A stretch of 64,000 nucleotides of DNA from PGYT01 sp963675055. Lineage in GTDB: Bacteria; Bacteroidota; Ignavibacteria; Ignavibacteriales; Melioribacteraceae. How positions within the stretch are numbered: position 1 is the stretch's first letter; every line of letters begins with the position of its first letter. The stretch covers positions 558,001 through 622,000 of the forward strand of contig CAXXJE010000004.1 in assembly GCA_963675055.2 (NCBI GenBank), written 5' to 3'. The translations under genes and the position numbers were made by a program. Positions 41,307-50,132 of this stretch are shown piece by piece. The notes under the pieces were generated by a model. That model ran no database searches, was not told the origin of the DNA, and saw only the letters and a list, made by a program, of their open reading frames with translations.

Positions 41307-42134
41307 TTGAAACGAATAGGACTTGCACTGGGAGCCGGCGGAGCCAGAGGTTTGGCTCACATTAAAATTCTTGAAGCATTTGACGAACTTGGAATTCAAC
41401 CTTCGATTATATCCGGTTCGAGCATTGGCGCCGTTATCGGTGCTGCATATGCATCAGGGCTAACAGCCAAAGAAATCTCATCAAAAGTTGAAAAATTAAT
41501 TAAGAGTCGTAAAAGCAAGGCTTGGGAGTTCTACAGAAACTCCGAAATCAAATTACTTTTTAACCTTGTTGATCTGGAACTTAACAGCGGTGGATTTATC
41601 AAGGGAGAGAAGTTTCGTAAATTTTTAGACTCTGAAATCACTGCATCTTCTTTCGAAGAACTAAAAATTCCACTTAAGGTAGTTGCTACTAACTACAACA
41701 AGAAAACACAGAAAATATTTGATAAGAGAGAACTGCTCCCGGCAATTACCGCAAGTTATTCACTACCAGGACTTTTTGTCCCGACAAAAATCGGCAGGCA
41801 TGCATATGTTGACGGAGGTATGGTTAATCCCCTTCCGTACGATATAATAAAAGATGAATGTGATGTCACAATTGCAATTGATGTATCGGCAACTAAATCG
41901 GCCGGCGGAAATGGCAAACCGCCGTTTTATGAAATAGTTTTTACTGCATTCCAGATTATGCAAACCTCAATAATGAATGAAAAACTTAACAAATCAAACC
42001 CAGACTATCATATTAAAACTGAGATAAAGGATGTGAGAATGCTGGACTTTGCAAAGTTTGATGAGATTATGGAGCAGGCCGGACAATACAAAACCGAGTT
42101 ACTGAAAATTCTAAAAAATCTTATTGATGGCTAG
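41307..42134 (+). CDS. Patatin-like phospholipase
   Basis: About 275 residues, cytoplasmic, lipid acyl hydrolase family. The oxyanion glycine loop is LALGAGGARGLAH at the N-terminus, the nucleophile elbow is ISGSSIGAVIGAAYASG (Ser near 39), and the catalytic aspartate is in HAYVDGGMVNPLPYD. All three elements of the Ser-Asp dyad architecture are intact. The body is compact like RssA/YjjU-type bacterial patatins, without membrane anchors. TTG at 41307 is chosen because AGGAAGGG ends 6 bp before it; TTG at 41301 would leave no spacing. It converges with the DUF4249 gene, 3 bp apart. Confidence 0.87.
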   Translation: MKRIGLALGAGGARGLAHIKILEAFDELGIQPSIISGSSIGAVIGAAYASGLTAKEISSKVEKLIKSRKSKAWEFYRNSEIKLLFNLVDLELNSGGFIKGEKFRKFLDSEITASSFEELKIPLKVVATNYNKKTQKIFDKRELLPAITASYSLPGLFVPTKIGRHAYVDGGMVNPLPYDIIKDECDVTIAIDVSATKSAGGNGKPPFYEIVFTAFQIMQTSIMNEKLNKSNPDYHIKTEIKDVRMLDFAKFDEIMEQAGQYKTELLKILKNLIDG

Positions 42135-42137
42135 GCT

Positions 42138-43109
42138 TTACTTTCCGAAATAGGGTTGATAACCATATTTACGAACATATCTCGGATCAATTGCAATCTT
42201 CTGACTTACTTTATCGAATGACGCAAACAAACCATACCCTCCTTCGATATTGCTGTAATCTACTTCATCAAGTCTGATGGAATATTCGTCCAGGAAATGT
42301 GATCCTATATAATAACCGGTTAGAAACTGGTCATATGTATAAACTTCTATTTCCGCATATGATATGTAATAATCCTGTTTATCGGGGTCACCTTCCGAAA
42401 TCTGTGCCATTGTATCATTGAAGATATCCATCGAGTATATTATACTTTTGCTAAACGAAGGAGAAATAAAAATCGGTTCTTGGGTTCCTCCAACATCAGT
42501 ATACTTAATTGGTACTCTCTTGGTAAACGTCACGTAATCACCATCGATCAATTTATAATAGATTATCTTCAATCTTGGATCGTAGTATGGAGAATCGTTC
42601 ATTTCATCCTTCCAGGCAATTGTAAAACTATCGAATTCTTCATCTGATAGAACTAATCCTCCGGTATAGGAATGTTCAAAAATTATCCTGGACGGCACAC
42701 TCGTTTCTGATTTCAGTGTATCCCCTTCAGGCAGAACAGCTATCAATGACAGATCTCTTGAGAGTGTATTCCTAAGTTCATTTGTATAATAAAAATGTAC
42801 TTCTCTATTATTTCCGTCCGAATCAATAATAGTTGTAGTGCTGTCTTTGAACACAATGACATCATTGCCATGATTAATAAATACCTGAGCGTTCGCAACA
42901 AGTCTTTCAGAATAATTCTCTCCCGAGTACTTATCCTTAACTTCGTATGTGCGTGATATTGTGGCAATACTGTAAGTTGAAGTTGCATCAACCAAACAAT
43001 TAAGCACATAAGCATCCTCAAACTCATTTTGGACAGAGAAATTTTCCTCACAGGATAAATATCCGAAGGCAATAATTATTATTGATAAAATTTTTAAAAT
43101 ACTTCTCAT
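42138..43109 (-). CDS. DUF4249 family lipoprotein, partner of TonB receptor
   Basis: A 323-residue lipoprotein (signal LSIIIIAFGYLSCEE with Cys near residue 20). The body follows the DUF4249 pattern: VLNCLVDA, ISRTYEV, VANAQVFINHGNDVIVF, RDLSLIAVLPEGDTLKSETSVP, a region with SPYYDPRLKIIYYKLIDGDY, and a C-terminus DYSNIEGGYGLFASF. Such lipoproteins are typically encoded right behind a TonB-dependent receptor and are thought to sit on it at the outer membrane. Here the ATG overlaps the receptor stop by 4 bp, confirming coupling. The ligand is unknown. Confidence 0.85.
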   Translation of the reverse strand: MRSILKILSIIIIAFGYLSCEENFSVQNEFEDAYVLNCLVDATSTYSIATISRTYEVKDKYSGENYSERLVANAQVFINHGNDVIVFKDSTTTIIDSDGNNREVHFYYTNELRNTLSRDLSLIAVLPEGDTLKSETSVPSRIIFEHSYTGGLVLSDEEFDSFTIAWKDEMNDSPYYDPRLKIIYYKLIDGDYVTFTKRVPIKYTDVGGTQEPIFISPSFSKSIIYSMDIFNDTMAQISEGDPDKQDYYISYAEIEVYTYDQFLTGYYIGSHFLDEYSIRLDEVDYSNIEGGYGLFASFDKVSQKIAIDPRYVRKYGYQPYFGK

Positions 43110-45337
43110 ATTTCTACTTTTATAGTTCCCGTTGCTAGTATTGGAAGCATGTTAACACGTTCACCGGTATCCCGTTCGAAGTAGAAGAGGTTCTTCCTGT
43201 TATACACATTCAATACACTGAAGTCCACTGTCATTTTCATGAAATTGAAAACAAATTTCCTGGAGATGTTAAAATCCAGTCTATGATAGTCCGGGAGCCT
43301 TTTAGAATTGTTGGTACCAAGCAGTGTGAATGGATAGTACGAATAGTAAAACTCATCGAGCGATAGACTATTGATTAGGAATTTGTCATAGTATCCCGCA
43401 GTTGGAGTATATGGTTGTCCTGAATGATAATTCCACGCTAATCCGGTTAACCAGTTTTTACCGAGGTTAATCTCAAGCATTATTTTAAATGTATGCGGTG
43501 AATCATACCTCGGAGGAATCTCTTCTCCATTAATTGCCTGTTTTGATTCACTGTACGCATACGAACTTGAGAACATTACCGGATGAAAATTAACTTCAAG
43601 GGAGGCTTCAGCTCCGTATGCCTCGCCTTCTGCACCAATAAGATCATCATCAGAAATTAATTTCTTATCCGGATTCAATGTCGGAATATTTGATAATTCC
43701 TTATAGTAAGATTCCAGACCAAGAGTAATATTTGATGTAAAGTCAAAATCTATTCCGAAGTTGTAATGAATAGATCTGGCGGAGCCGACATAACCAGGCG
43801 TTATGAACCACGGCTCGAAGAGAGAAACGATATCATTATCATCAGTAAGCGTAGTAATATTCTGTTCGTACAATCCCCACGATGCTTTAACAGCAATTTC
43901 GGGTATTAACCTGTAAGTTGCATTTACTCTAGGTTCAAACGCAAAATTCCCTTTTGAATTATAAGAAGCCAGGTTAAAGCGAGTACCAAAATCGAGTCCG
44001 AAGTTGTCCCACCTCATAAGTTTATACTTTAAATACAGACTAATTGTTGCTCCTAAATCAGTTAAATCCGTAAACACCCCGGTTCTGTTAAGCATAAACA
44101 GTTTTGTTTTCAGGATATTAAAGTTAATTCCAAGTCCAAGTTCATCTCTTGAATCATATATATACCCGAAATCCATCCTCATTGTGAATTCGCGGACAAG
44201 ATTTTTCATCGCCCTTTCATCGCTTAATTTCGGACTAACCTCGGCTTCGAATTCACTCTGGTAAATATTCAGTTCACTGTGTAAAGGAGAGCTGTAAATT
44301 TGAAAACGTTTAAAGCCTATTATGTTGTTAGTCCATTTGTAATCAGCGGAATAAGGATCACTATTTATCAACTGATCCTTACTAAAGAATCCGTGAATTG
44401 AAAATTTGCTGTCATCAATAAATTCCGGATCAGTGTTCTGATAATTAGCACGAAATGAGAAGTCGTAAAATTCGAAAGGTGTATCCTTATTGTTAAAAAA
44501 CTTCTTCAGTATATCCCGTGAATGGCTTCTGCGGCCTGTAATGATGAATGAACCATGCGGAATAGGTCCTTCCACCAAACCTTTTACAGTCAGCATACTC
44601 AAACTGGCTTTTGCGTCGTAATCGAATCGGTTACCCTCTTTAGTATTAATTTTCAATACAGACGAAAGCCTTCCGCCATTTTCGGATGGGAATCCGGCTT
44701 TGTAAAACTCCATGCTGTTTATCATCTCAGGATCAATAACACTGAAGAGTCCCAAGGCATGAAACGGATTATAAACAGTTGCATTATCGAGTAGAACAAG
44801 GTTCTGATTGCTGGCGCCACCGCGTACAAAATACTTGGCAGAAACGTCTCCTACAGCCTGCACACCCGGAAGATATTGCAATGAACGGAATATATCTGCC
44901 TCAACTCCTCTGGGATGCCGCTCAACTTCCTGAATACTTATTCTGTCGAGACCGATATCGGTTGCATTCGGAGCTGCCTCTTTATCTGCTATTTTTTCAA
45001 TTACCGCCATTTCAACAGTACTGGACCCCAGATAAACCTTAATATCTGTAATCATATTAGGTCGAACCATAACACGCAGTTTTTTAGTGTTATATCCCAG
45101 ATATGAAATTACTATCTCGTAGTTCGCTCCACCTTTAATACCCGTAATAATAAAGTAACCTTTTGTATCTGTGGTAGCACCTGTATTTAACTCAGGGATA
45201 TAGACATTAGCGAAAACTAATGCTTCCCCATTTGTGGAATCTGCAACAAGTCCTCTTACCTTACCATTAGCTTGCGCTGCGAGGTTCGATGCTGCCAGGA
45301 GAAGAATTAAAGTTATTTTTACGAGTGATTTCAGCAT
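43106..45337 (-). CDS. TonB-dependent receptor with carboxypeptidase-like N-terminal domain
   Basis: A 743-residue outer-membrane transporter. The signal peptide (ITLILLLAASNLAAQ) precedes a CarboxypepD_reg-like domain at ~25-110 (KVRGLVADSTNGEALVFANVYIP, GYFIITGIKGG). The plug domain (~125-230) has QEVERHPRGVEADIFRSLQYL, GVQAVGDVSAKYFVRGGASNQNLVLLD and GGRLSSVLKINTKEG, and the barrel ends LLDFSVLNVYNRKNLFYFE-like strands. The RGGASNQN motif is typical of the receptors paired with DUF4249 lipoproteins, whose gene overlaps by 4 bp. No SusC-type TonB-box extension or sigma/anti-sigma genes are nearby. Substrate unknown; uptake of a peptide or metal complex is possible. Confidence 0.9.
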   Translation of the reverse strand: MLKSLVKITLILLLAASNLAAQANGKVRGLVADSTNGEALVFANVYIPELNTGATTDTKGYFIITGIKGGANYEIVISYLGYNTKKLRVMVRPNMITDIKVYLGSSTVEMAVIEKIADKEAAPNATDIGLDRISIQEVERHPRGVEADIFRSLQYLPGVQAVGDVSAKYFVRGGASNQNLVLLDNATVYNPFHALGLFSVIDPEMINSMEFYKAGFPSENGGRLSSVLKINTKEGNRFDYDAKASLSMLTVKGLVEGPIPHGSFIITGRRSHSRDILKKFFNNKDTPFEFYDFSFRANYQNTDPEFIDDSKFSIHGFFSKDQLINSDPYSADYKWTNNIIGFKRFQIYSSPLHSELNIYQSEFEAEVSPKLSDERAMKNLVREFTMRMDFGYIYDSRDELGLGINFNILKTKLFMLNRTGVFTDLTDLGATISLYLKYKLMRWDNFGLDFGTRFNLASYNSKGNFAFEPRVNATYRLIPEIAVKASWGLYEQNITTLTDDNDIVSLFEPWFITPGYVGSARSIHYNFGIDFDFTSNITLGLESYYKELSNIPTLNPDKKLISDDDLIGAEGEAYGAEASLEVNFHPVMFSSSYAYSESKQAINGEEIPPRYDSPHTFKIMLEINLGKNWLTGLAWNYHSGQPYTPTAGYYDKFLINSLSLDEFYYSYYPFTLLGTNNSKRLPDYHRLDFNISRKFVFNFMKMTVDFSVLNVYNRKNLFYFERDTGERVNMLPILATGTIKVEI

Positions 45338-45479
45338 TCAACTTAAAGTGAATAATAAATTGAGTTATACGGATGAAAACTGTGAGAAAATATATATTAT
45401 ATTAAATTATTCCAATCTAAAAATACTTCTACGATTTGATGTTGCACGAAGTACAATAAAGTGAAGTAAGTTATTTATC

Positions 45480-45503
45480 CTCTCCCGGTATTAACCGGGA
45501 GAG
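45480..45503 (-). terminator. Perfect 10-bp hairpin downstream of acs
   Basis: CTCTCCCGGT-atta-ACCGGGAGAG, 31 bp beyond the acs stop on the minus strand. The stem is GC-rich but the following bases (GATAAATAA) are not a T run. Confidence 0.6.
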
Positions 45504-45534
45504 TGGAAAGATACAACAATTCTTGGAATGAAAG

Positions 45535-47427
45535 CTAGTCTTCAAGAGTAGATAGATTACCCGGATCCTGCCCGAGTTCCTCTGCTTTCAGCACACGCCT
45601 CATAATTTTGCCGCTTCTGGTCTTAGGCAGTTTATCAACAAACTTTACGGAAGCCGGCTTAGCAATTGGTCCAACCTCGTGACCGACATGCTGTCTTAAC
45701 TCTTCTTTCAGATCGTCATTGCCATCAATTCCAGCTCTGAGAATTACATATGTGTAGATTACATTACCTTTAACATCATCAGGAATAGCAATTGCCGCGG
45801 CCTCAGCAACAGATTGGTGGCTTACAAGTGCACTCTCGATTTCAGCGGTACCCAGACGATATCCTGAAACTTTAATAACATCGTCCACCCTGCCGATTAC
45901 CCAGATATAGCCGTCTTCATCTCTCCTGGCGCTGTCTCCGGTAAGATAAACACCCGGATACTTGCTCCAATACTGATCAACATATCTATCCGGATCTTTG
46001 TAGACAGTTCTAATCATCGACGGCCATGGTGTTTTAATTACCAGGTATCCTTCCTGATTATCCTTAACCGGTTTTCCCTCTTCATCATATATATCCATCT
46101 CAATTCCCGGGAATGGTCTTGTGCCCGAACCCGGTTTAAGTGGTACACACGGCATTGGCGTAATCATGAACATTCCGGTCTCAGTCTGCCACCAGGTATC
46201 CATGATAGGACATTTTCCATCACCGACCACTGTGTAATACCATTTCCATGCTTCAGGATTAATTGGTTCGCCAACGGAACCCAGGAGTCTTAGAGAACTT
46301 AAATCGTGTCTGTTTACCCAGGCATCCCCGAATCTCATTAATCCCCTGATAGCGGTTGGAGCTGTATATAATATATTAATCCCGTAGTTCTCGATCATCT
46401 GCCACCACCTGTTGGGATACGGGAAATTAGGCGCACCTTCATACATGAAAGAAGTTGCTCCGTTGAGAAGCGGCCCGTATACAATATAACTGTGTCCCGT
46501 AATCCATCCCGGATCAGCCGCGCACCAGTAACGGTCACCTTCCTGTATATCGAATACGTACTTTAATGTTGTATATGTACCAACCTGATATCCGCCATGA
46601 GTGTGAAGGATAGCCTTCGGCTTGCCTGTTGTACCGCTTGTATAAAGAATGAATAACGGATCTTCCGCATCCATTACTTCCAGTGCGCACTCATTAGTTG
46701 CAATAGGTAGATTCCGTAATTCGTGATACCACATATCACGTCCGAATTCCATATTAATTTCCTGACCAGTACGCTTAACGACAATAACATGTTCAATTCC
46801 GCCGGCACGTTTAAGGGCTTCATCGGCAATATCTTTAAGCGGTACAATTTTCCCCCGCTGATATGCCCCGTCTGCAACGATCAGTACTTTGGATTCGCTG
46901 TCTTCAATTCGTTCATGAAGTGCCTCAACAGAAAATCCACCATAAACAACAGAATGTATAGCTCCAATCCTTGCGCATGCCAGCATTGCAATCATGATTT
47001 CCGGGATTCTTCCCATGTAAATTGTAACCCTGTCCCCTTTTTCAACGCCCATACTTTTAAGGATGTTTGCGAACTTACATGTCTCTTTGTGAAGTCTATA
47101 GTACGACATAGCTTCAAAATCGCCATTCTCACCTTCCCAGATCAAGGCTAATTTATTGCGTTTCTCGGTTTTAACATGAACATCCAGGCAATTATATGAA
47201 ATATTAGTTTTCGCGCCTGTAAACCATTTGAAGAACGGTTTTTCGGAATCGTCAATTACTTTGTCCCATTTTTTGAACCAGTGTAACTCTTCCGCTCTCT
47301 CCTGCCAGAAACCTTCGTAATTATCACTTGCCTTCTTCGACAGTTCATCCCAGTCCTTGATATGAGCTGAATTTATCACATCTTCGGAAGGGAGATATAT
47401 TTCTCCATGGAATTTTTTTTCCGACAT
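45535..47427 (-). CDS. acs: Acetyl-CoA synthetase
   Basis: AMP-forming acetate-CoA ligase, 630 residues, cytoplasmic. Motifs of the adenylate-forming family: LFILYTSGTTGKPKAILHTHGG near 255, TDWW-type signature as IMDTWWQTETG near 405, YLTGDSARRDEDGYIWVIGRVDDVIKVSGYRLG near 510, and the acetylation-regulated lysine in PKTRSGKIMRR near 610. The N-terminal ACAS_N region (NISYNCLDVH, ALIWEGENGD) is complete. A GGAGG site precedes the ATG. By context it could convert acetate released by the citrate lyase encoded about 5 kb away into acetyl-CoA. It is monocistronic, with a hairpin downstream. Confidence 0.95.
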   Translation of the reverse strand: MSEKKFHGEIYLPSEDVINSAHIKDWDELSKKASDNYEGFWQERAEELHWFKKWDKVIDDSEKPFFKWFTGAKTNISYNCLDVHVKTEKRNKLALIWEGENGDFEAMSYYRLHKETCKFANILKSMGVEKGDRVTIYMGRIPEIMIAMLACARIGAIHSVVYGGFSVEALHERIEDSESKVLIVADGAYQRGKIVPLKDIADEALKRAGGIEHVIVVKRTGQEINMEFGRDMWYHELRNLPIATNECALEVMDAEDPLFILYTSGTTGKPKAILHTHGGYQVGTYTTLKYVFDIQEGDRYWCAADPGWITGHSYIVYGPLLNGATSFMYEGAPNFPYPNRWWQMIENYGINILYTAPTAIRGLMRFGDAWVNRHDLSSLRLLGSVGEPINPEAWKWYYTVVGDGKCPIMDTWWQTETGMFMITPMPCVPLKPGSGTRPFPGIEMDIYDEEGKPVKDNQEGYLVIKTPWPSMIRTVYKDPDRYVDQYWSKYPGVYLTGDSARRDEDGYIWVIGRVDDVIKVSGYRLGTAEIESALVSHQSVAEAAAIAIPDDVKGNVIYTYVILRAGIDGNDDLKEELRQHVGHEVGPIAKPASVKFVDKLPKTRSGKIMRRVLKAEELGQDPGNLSTLED

Positions 47428-47648
47428 TTTACCTCCGGGTTGAAGTATATAGTATTGGTGAATTGAGTTCGAATTTAACTGAACAGAAGATTAAAAGCAA
47501 ATTGGATTACATATCCATTATATGGAATAATCATCAATTTGCCTTAAATCCATGAAATCAAAACCGCATATCCATGCGGTTGTTAAGGTTTACAATTTTA
47601 TTTATTTACAGTTTAGAATTATTCATAAATTTAACCTTAGGGGGCATA

Positions 47649-47903
47649 ATGAATGTGAACAATATTCACAAAGAAATTAAAAATCCTCTTGCGGACCTCA
47701 TAAGTGATGAAGTATATGATGTTCTAAATGAGAACGGTTTAATAAATCATAAATCAGTTCGTGATTACCATATTCGCAAGACTTTCAGGCAATTGCGTTC
47801 TACGAAACTTTCCGCCGGTGATGCAATCGATAAGATAAGGGACAATTATCCGTATCTTCAATTCGATACTATCCGCAAAATTGTATACCAACCTCAGAGA
47901 TAA
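47649..47903 (+). CDS. Small helical protein of 84 residues, unknown
   Basis: ATG at 47649 has a strong GGGGG site 6 bp upstream; the frame extends further upstream but without a convincing start. The product is soluble and helical: EIKNPLADLISDEVYDVLNENGLIN, SVRDYHIRKTFRQLRS, LSAGDAIDKIRDNYPYLQFDTIRKIVY. The last part, with a YPYLQFDTIRKIVY turn-helix, could be a DNA- or RNA-binding HTH. No family recognised. It is divergent from acs and ends at its own terminator. Confidence 0.6.
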   Translation: MNVNNIHKEIKNPLADLISDEVYDVLNENGLINHKSVRDYHIRKTFRQLRSTKLSAGDAIDKIRDNYPYLQFDTIRKIVYQPQR

Positions 47904-47935
47904 ATAAATTCTTTGGTTTGTTTAGTGATGAATAG

Positions 47936-47966
47936 AAGGGATTTCGATAAGAAGTCCCTTTTTTTT
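47936..47966. terminator. Terminator after the 84-residue protein gene
   Basis: Stem AAGGGA/TCCCTT with a 13-nt loop and eight T on the plus strand. It is 24 bp before the end of the convergent kinase gene. Confidence 0.75.
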
Positions 47967-47989
47967 GGGGAGTAGTATACTTCCTGTAA

Positions 47990-50005
47990 TTAGATCAGAA
48001 AACCGATGTTGTTTTCATTTTCTGGAATTGGAACTGTAAAAATAAACGAACTTCCCTCGCCAGGCTGACTTTCAACCCTTATTGTACCGCCATTTTTCTC
48101 AACAAGTTCTTTACATAAAATAAGTCCTAATCCGGTACCTTTCTCCTGATCGGTTCCAATTTCAGAATGGTGCACATCTATTTTGAATAATTTTGGTATG
48201 TCTTCACGGTTGATACCTATACCTGTATCCTGAACAATCACTTCAATAAAACCGGATATCATTTTACTCAGTATCATTACCTCATCCCCCTCCCGGCTGA
48301 ACTTAACAGCATTTGAAGTAAGATTGCGTAAAATAGTAAATAGCATATTGTTATCGGCATAAACTTCGTGTTCAGGTTTAACGCGGTTTTTAATTGAAAC
48401 TCCTTTCTTACGAGCATTATCAACATTGAGCTCGACGACCTGCTGCGATACTTTAAATAACGCAATTCCTTCGGGACTGAATTTCATTCTTCCGGTCTGT
48501 ACTCTAGACCATTCCAGAAGATTCTCCAGAAGAGTAAAAGTCTTTTTTGCAACGTCAAACATGTTGTTTGCAAATTCCTTAAGCTCGTCCTGAGTCATTT
48601 CCTTATATTCATTGGCTATCATTTCCGAATAACCGAGAAGAGCGGTAAATGGACTTTTAAGATCATGAGCTACTATCGAAAAGAACTTATCCTTACTAGC
48701 CACCAATTCTTTTAGTTCTGTTGAATATTTTATAAGTTTGTCTTCACTCCTTTTTTTATCAATTGCCAGGGCTATCTGTTCGGAAACGAAGATTAATATT
48801 TCCTTTTCAACTTCACCATAAGTATCTTCATTATCATAATCCTGCAGAACAATTGCTCCGATAAGATTATCTTTTACTTTTAGTCTAACACCCAGCCAGA
48901 TCTTACTCGGTTCACCCAATAAGTCAGTTTCGCCCTGCTCACGTAACTTTAGGTCCAGTTGTGTATCGATCAGCATATCCTGATCAATACGCAGAATATA
49001 CTCGGTAAGTCCTTTTCCCAAAGCTCTTTCGGCCGGAGGTGAATCATATTTATCCACAAAATACGGAAATGACAATGTATTTCGATCGTCATCGGAAAGA
49101 GCAATATAAAAGTTATCAGCGTGCATGAGGGTTTTAACAATATCATGGATCCGCCCGTACAAATCATCGATATCTTCGATTACAGAAACTGCCTCCGAGA
49201 TTTTGTAAAGTGCAGACTGGATCTTTTCATTTTTGTACCGTTCAGTTACATCACGAATAGCTGAAACTCGAACAGGTTTATTGTCATATATAAAATGGCG
49301 AGCTTCTATCTCGGCAGTGAATTTTTCCCCGTTCTTTTTAATACCTGTAATTTCATACGGATCAAAAGACCCATCCTTAATGTTTTCAATAGTTCTATGC
49401 CGGTCCTCTTTTGCAACAGCAATATCAATTATATTTTTACCAACCAATTCTTCCAATTTGTAACCAAGCATATTCAGAAATGACTGGTTGGCATCAATTA
49501 AAATTCCATTGTCATGAATTATAATCCCCTCAAAAGTCACCTCGGAAAGATTTCTGTATCTTTCCTCGCTATACTTCAATTCATTTTCTACAAGTTTTTC
49601 CTTAGTAATATCCCTGGTAATTCCAAAGGTCCCGATTATATTTCCGTTTTCATCATACCACGGATACTTGGAAGTAATTACCCAGGTTACTTTCCCATCC
49701 GGCCAGGTTTCCTTCTCCTCTATGTCAAGTTGTGGTTTACCGGACTTGATTACCTCCTGCTCCAGTTTAAACGCTTTACTGGCATGTTCTGAAGAAAAAA
49801 TATCTTTGTCTGTCTTACCAATGATTTGAGATTCGGAACTAAGCCCGAACTTTTTTATCGTTGCTTCATTAACTTTAATAAATCTTGAGCCGATATCCTT
49901 ATAATAAAGACTGTCTCCTGTATTCTTCATCAGGATATCAAGAAAGGATTTCTGCCTTGAGATATCATCGGGATTAGCCGGAGTATTATGCTTATCTGAG
50001 ATCAT
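47990..50005 (-). CDS. Soluble PAS-PAS-GAF sensor histidine kinase
   Basis: A 671-residue cytoplasmic kinase with no membrane spans. Order: PAS 1 at ~18-135 (DSLYYKDIGSRFIKVN, SKYPWYDENGNIIGTFGITRDIT), PAS 2 at ~145-262 (GIIIHDNGILIDANQSFLNMLGY, GEKFTAEIEARHF), and GAF at ~270-425 (HADNFYIALSDDDRNTLSFPYFVD, GLTEYILRIDQDMLI, IGAIVLQDYDNEDTYGEVEKEIL). HisKA has the phosphate-accepting His in FFSIVAHDLKSPFTALLGYS near 450, and the ATPase has N-box ILRNLTSNAVKFS, G1 VQDTGIGI and G2 EKGTGLGLILCKE. Probably senses a soluble or internal cue. First in a minus-strand run of signalling genes, with its partner regulator not obvious. Confidence 0.92.
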   Translation of the reverse strand: MISDKHNTPANPDDISRQKSFLDILMKNTGDSLYYKDIGSRFIKVNEATIKKFGLSSESQIIGKTDKDIFSSEHASKAFKLEQEVIKSGKPQLDIEEKETWPDGKVTWVITSKYPWYDENGNIIGTFGITRDITKEKLVENELKYSEERYRNLSEVTFEGIIIHDNGILIDANQSFLNMLGYKLEELVGKNIIDIAVAKEDRHRTIENIKDGSFDPYEITGIKKNGEKFTAEIEARHFIYDNKPVRVSAIRDVTERYKNEKIQSALYKISEAVSVIEDIDDLYGRIHDIVKTLMHADNFYIALSDDDRNTLSFPYFVDKYDSPPAERALGKGLTEYILRIDQDMLIDTQLDLKLREQGETDLLGEPSKIWLGVRLKVKDNLIGAIVLQDYDNEDTYGEVEKEILIFVSEQIALAIDKKRSEDKLIKYSTELKELVASKDKFFSIVAHDLKSPFTALLGYSEMIANEYKEMTQDELKEFANNMFDVAKKTFTLLENLLEWSRVQTGRMKFSPEGIALFKVSQQVVELNVDNARKKGVSIKNRVKPEHEVYADNNMLFTILRNLTSNAVKFSREGDEVMILSKMISGFIEVIVQDTGIGINREDIPKLFKIDVHHSEIGTDQEKGTGLGLILCKELVEKNGGTIRVESQPGEGSSFIFTVPIPENENNIGFLI

Positions 50006-50132
50006 AAAAGATGTAATCGTTTGATAAAATATTTACTAAATTTTTATAAAGATACGAAATTACAAACAAATATTGTTTTGAAATGTATATTTAAAGAGTA
50101 AGCTTACAGTTCATTGAATCATTATCTAATGA

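Noticed and set aside
46723..47151. 142-codon plus-strand frame inside acs
   Set aside because: Antisense to a highly conserved enzyme; composition is typical of an antisense shadow frame.
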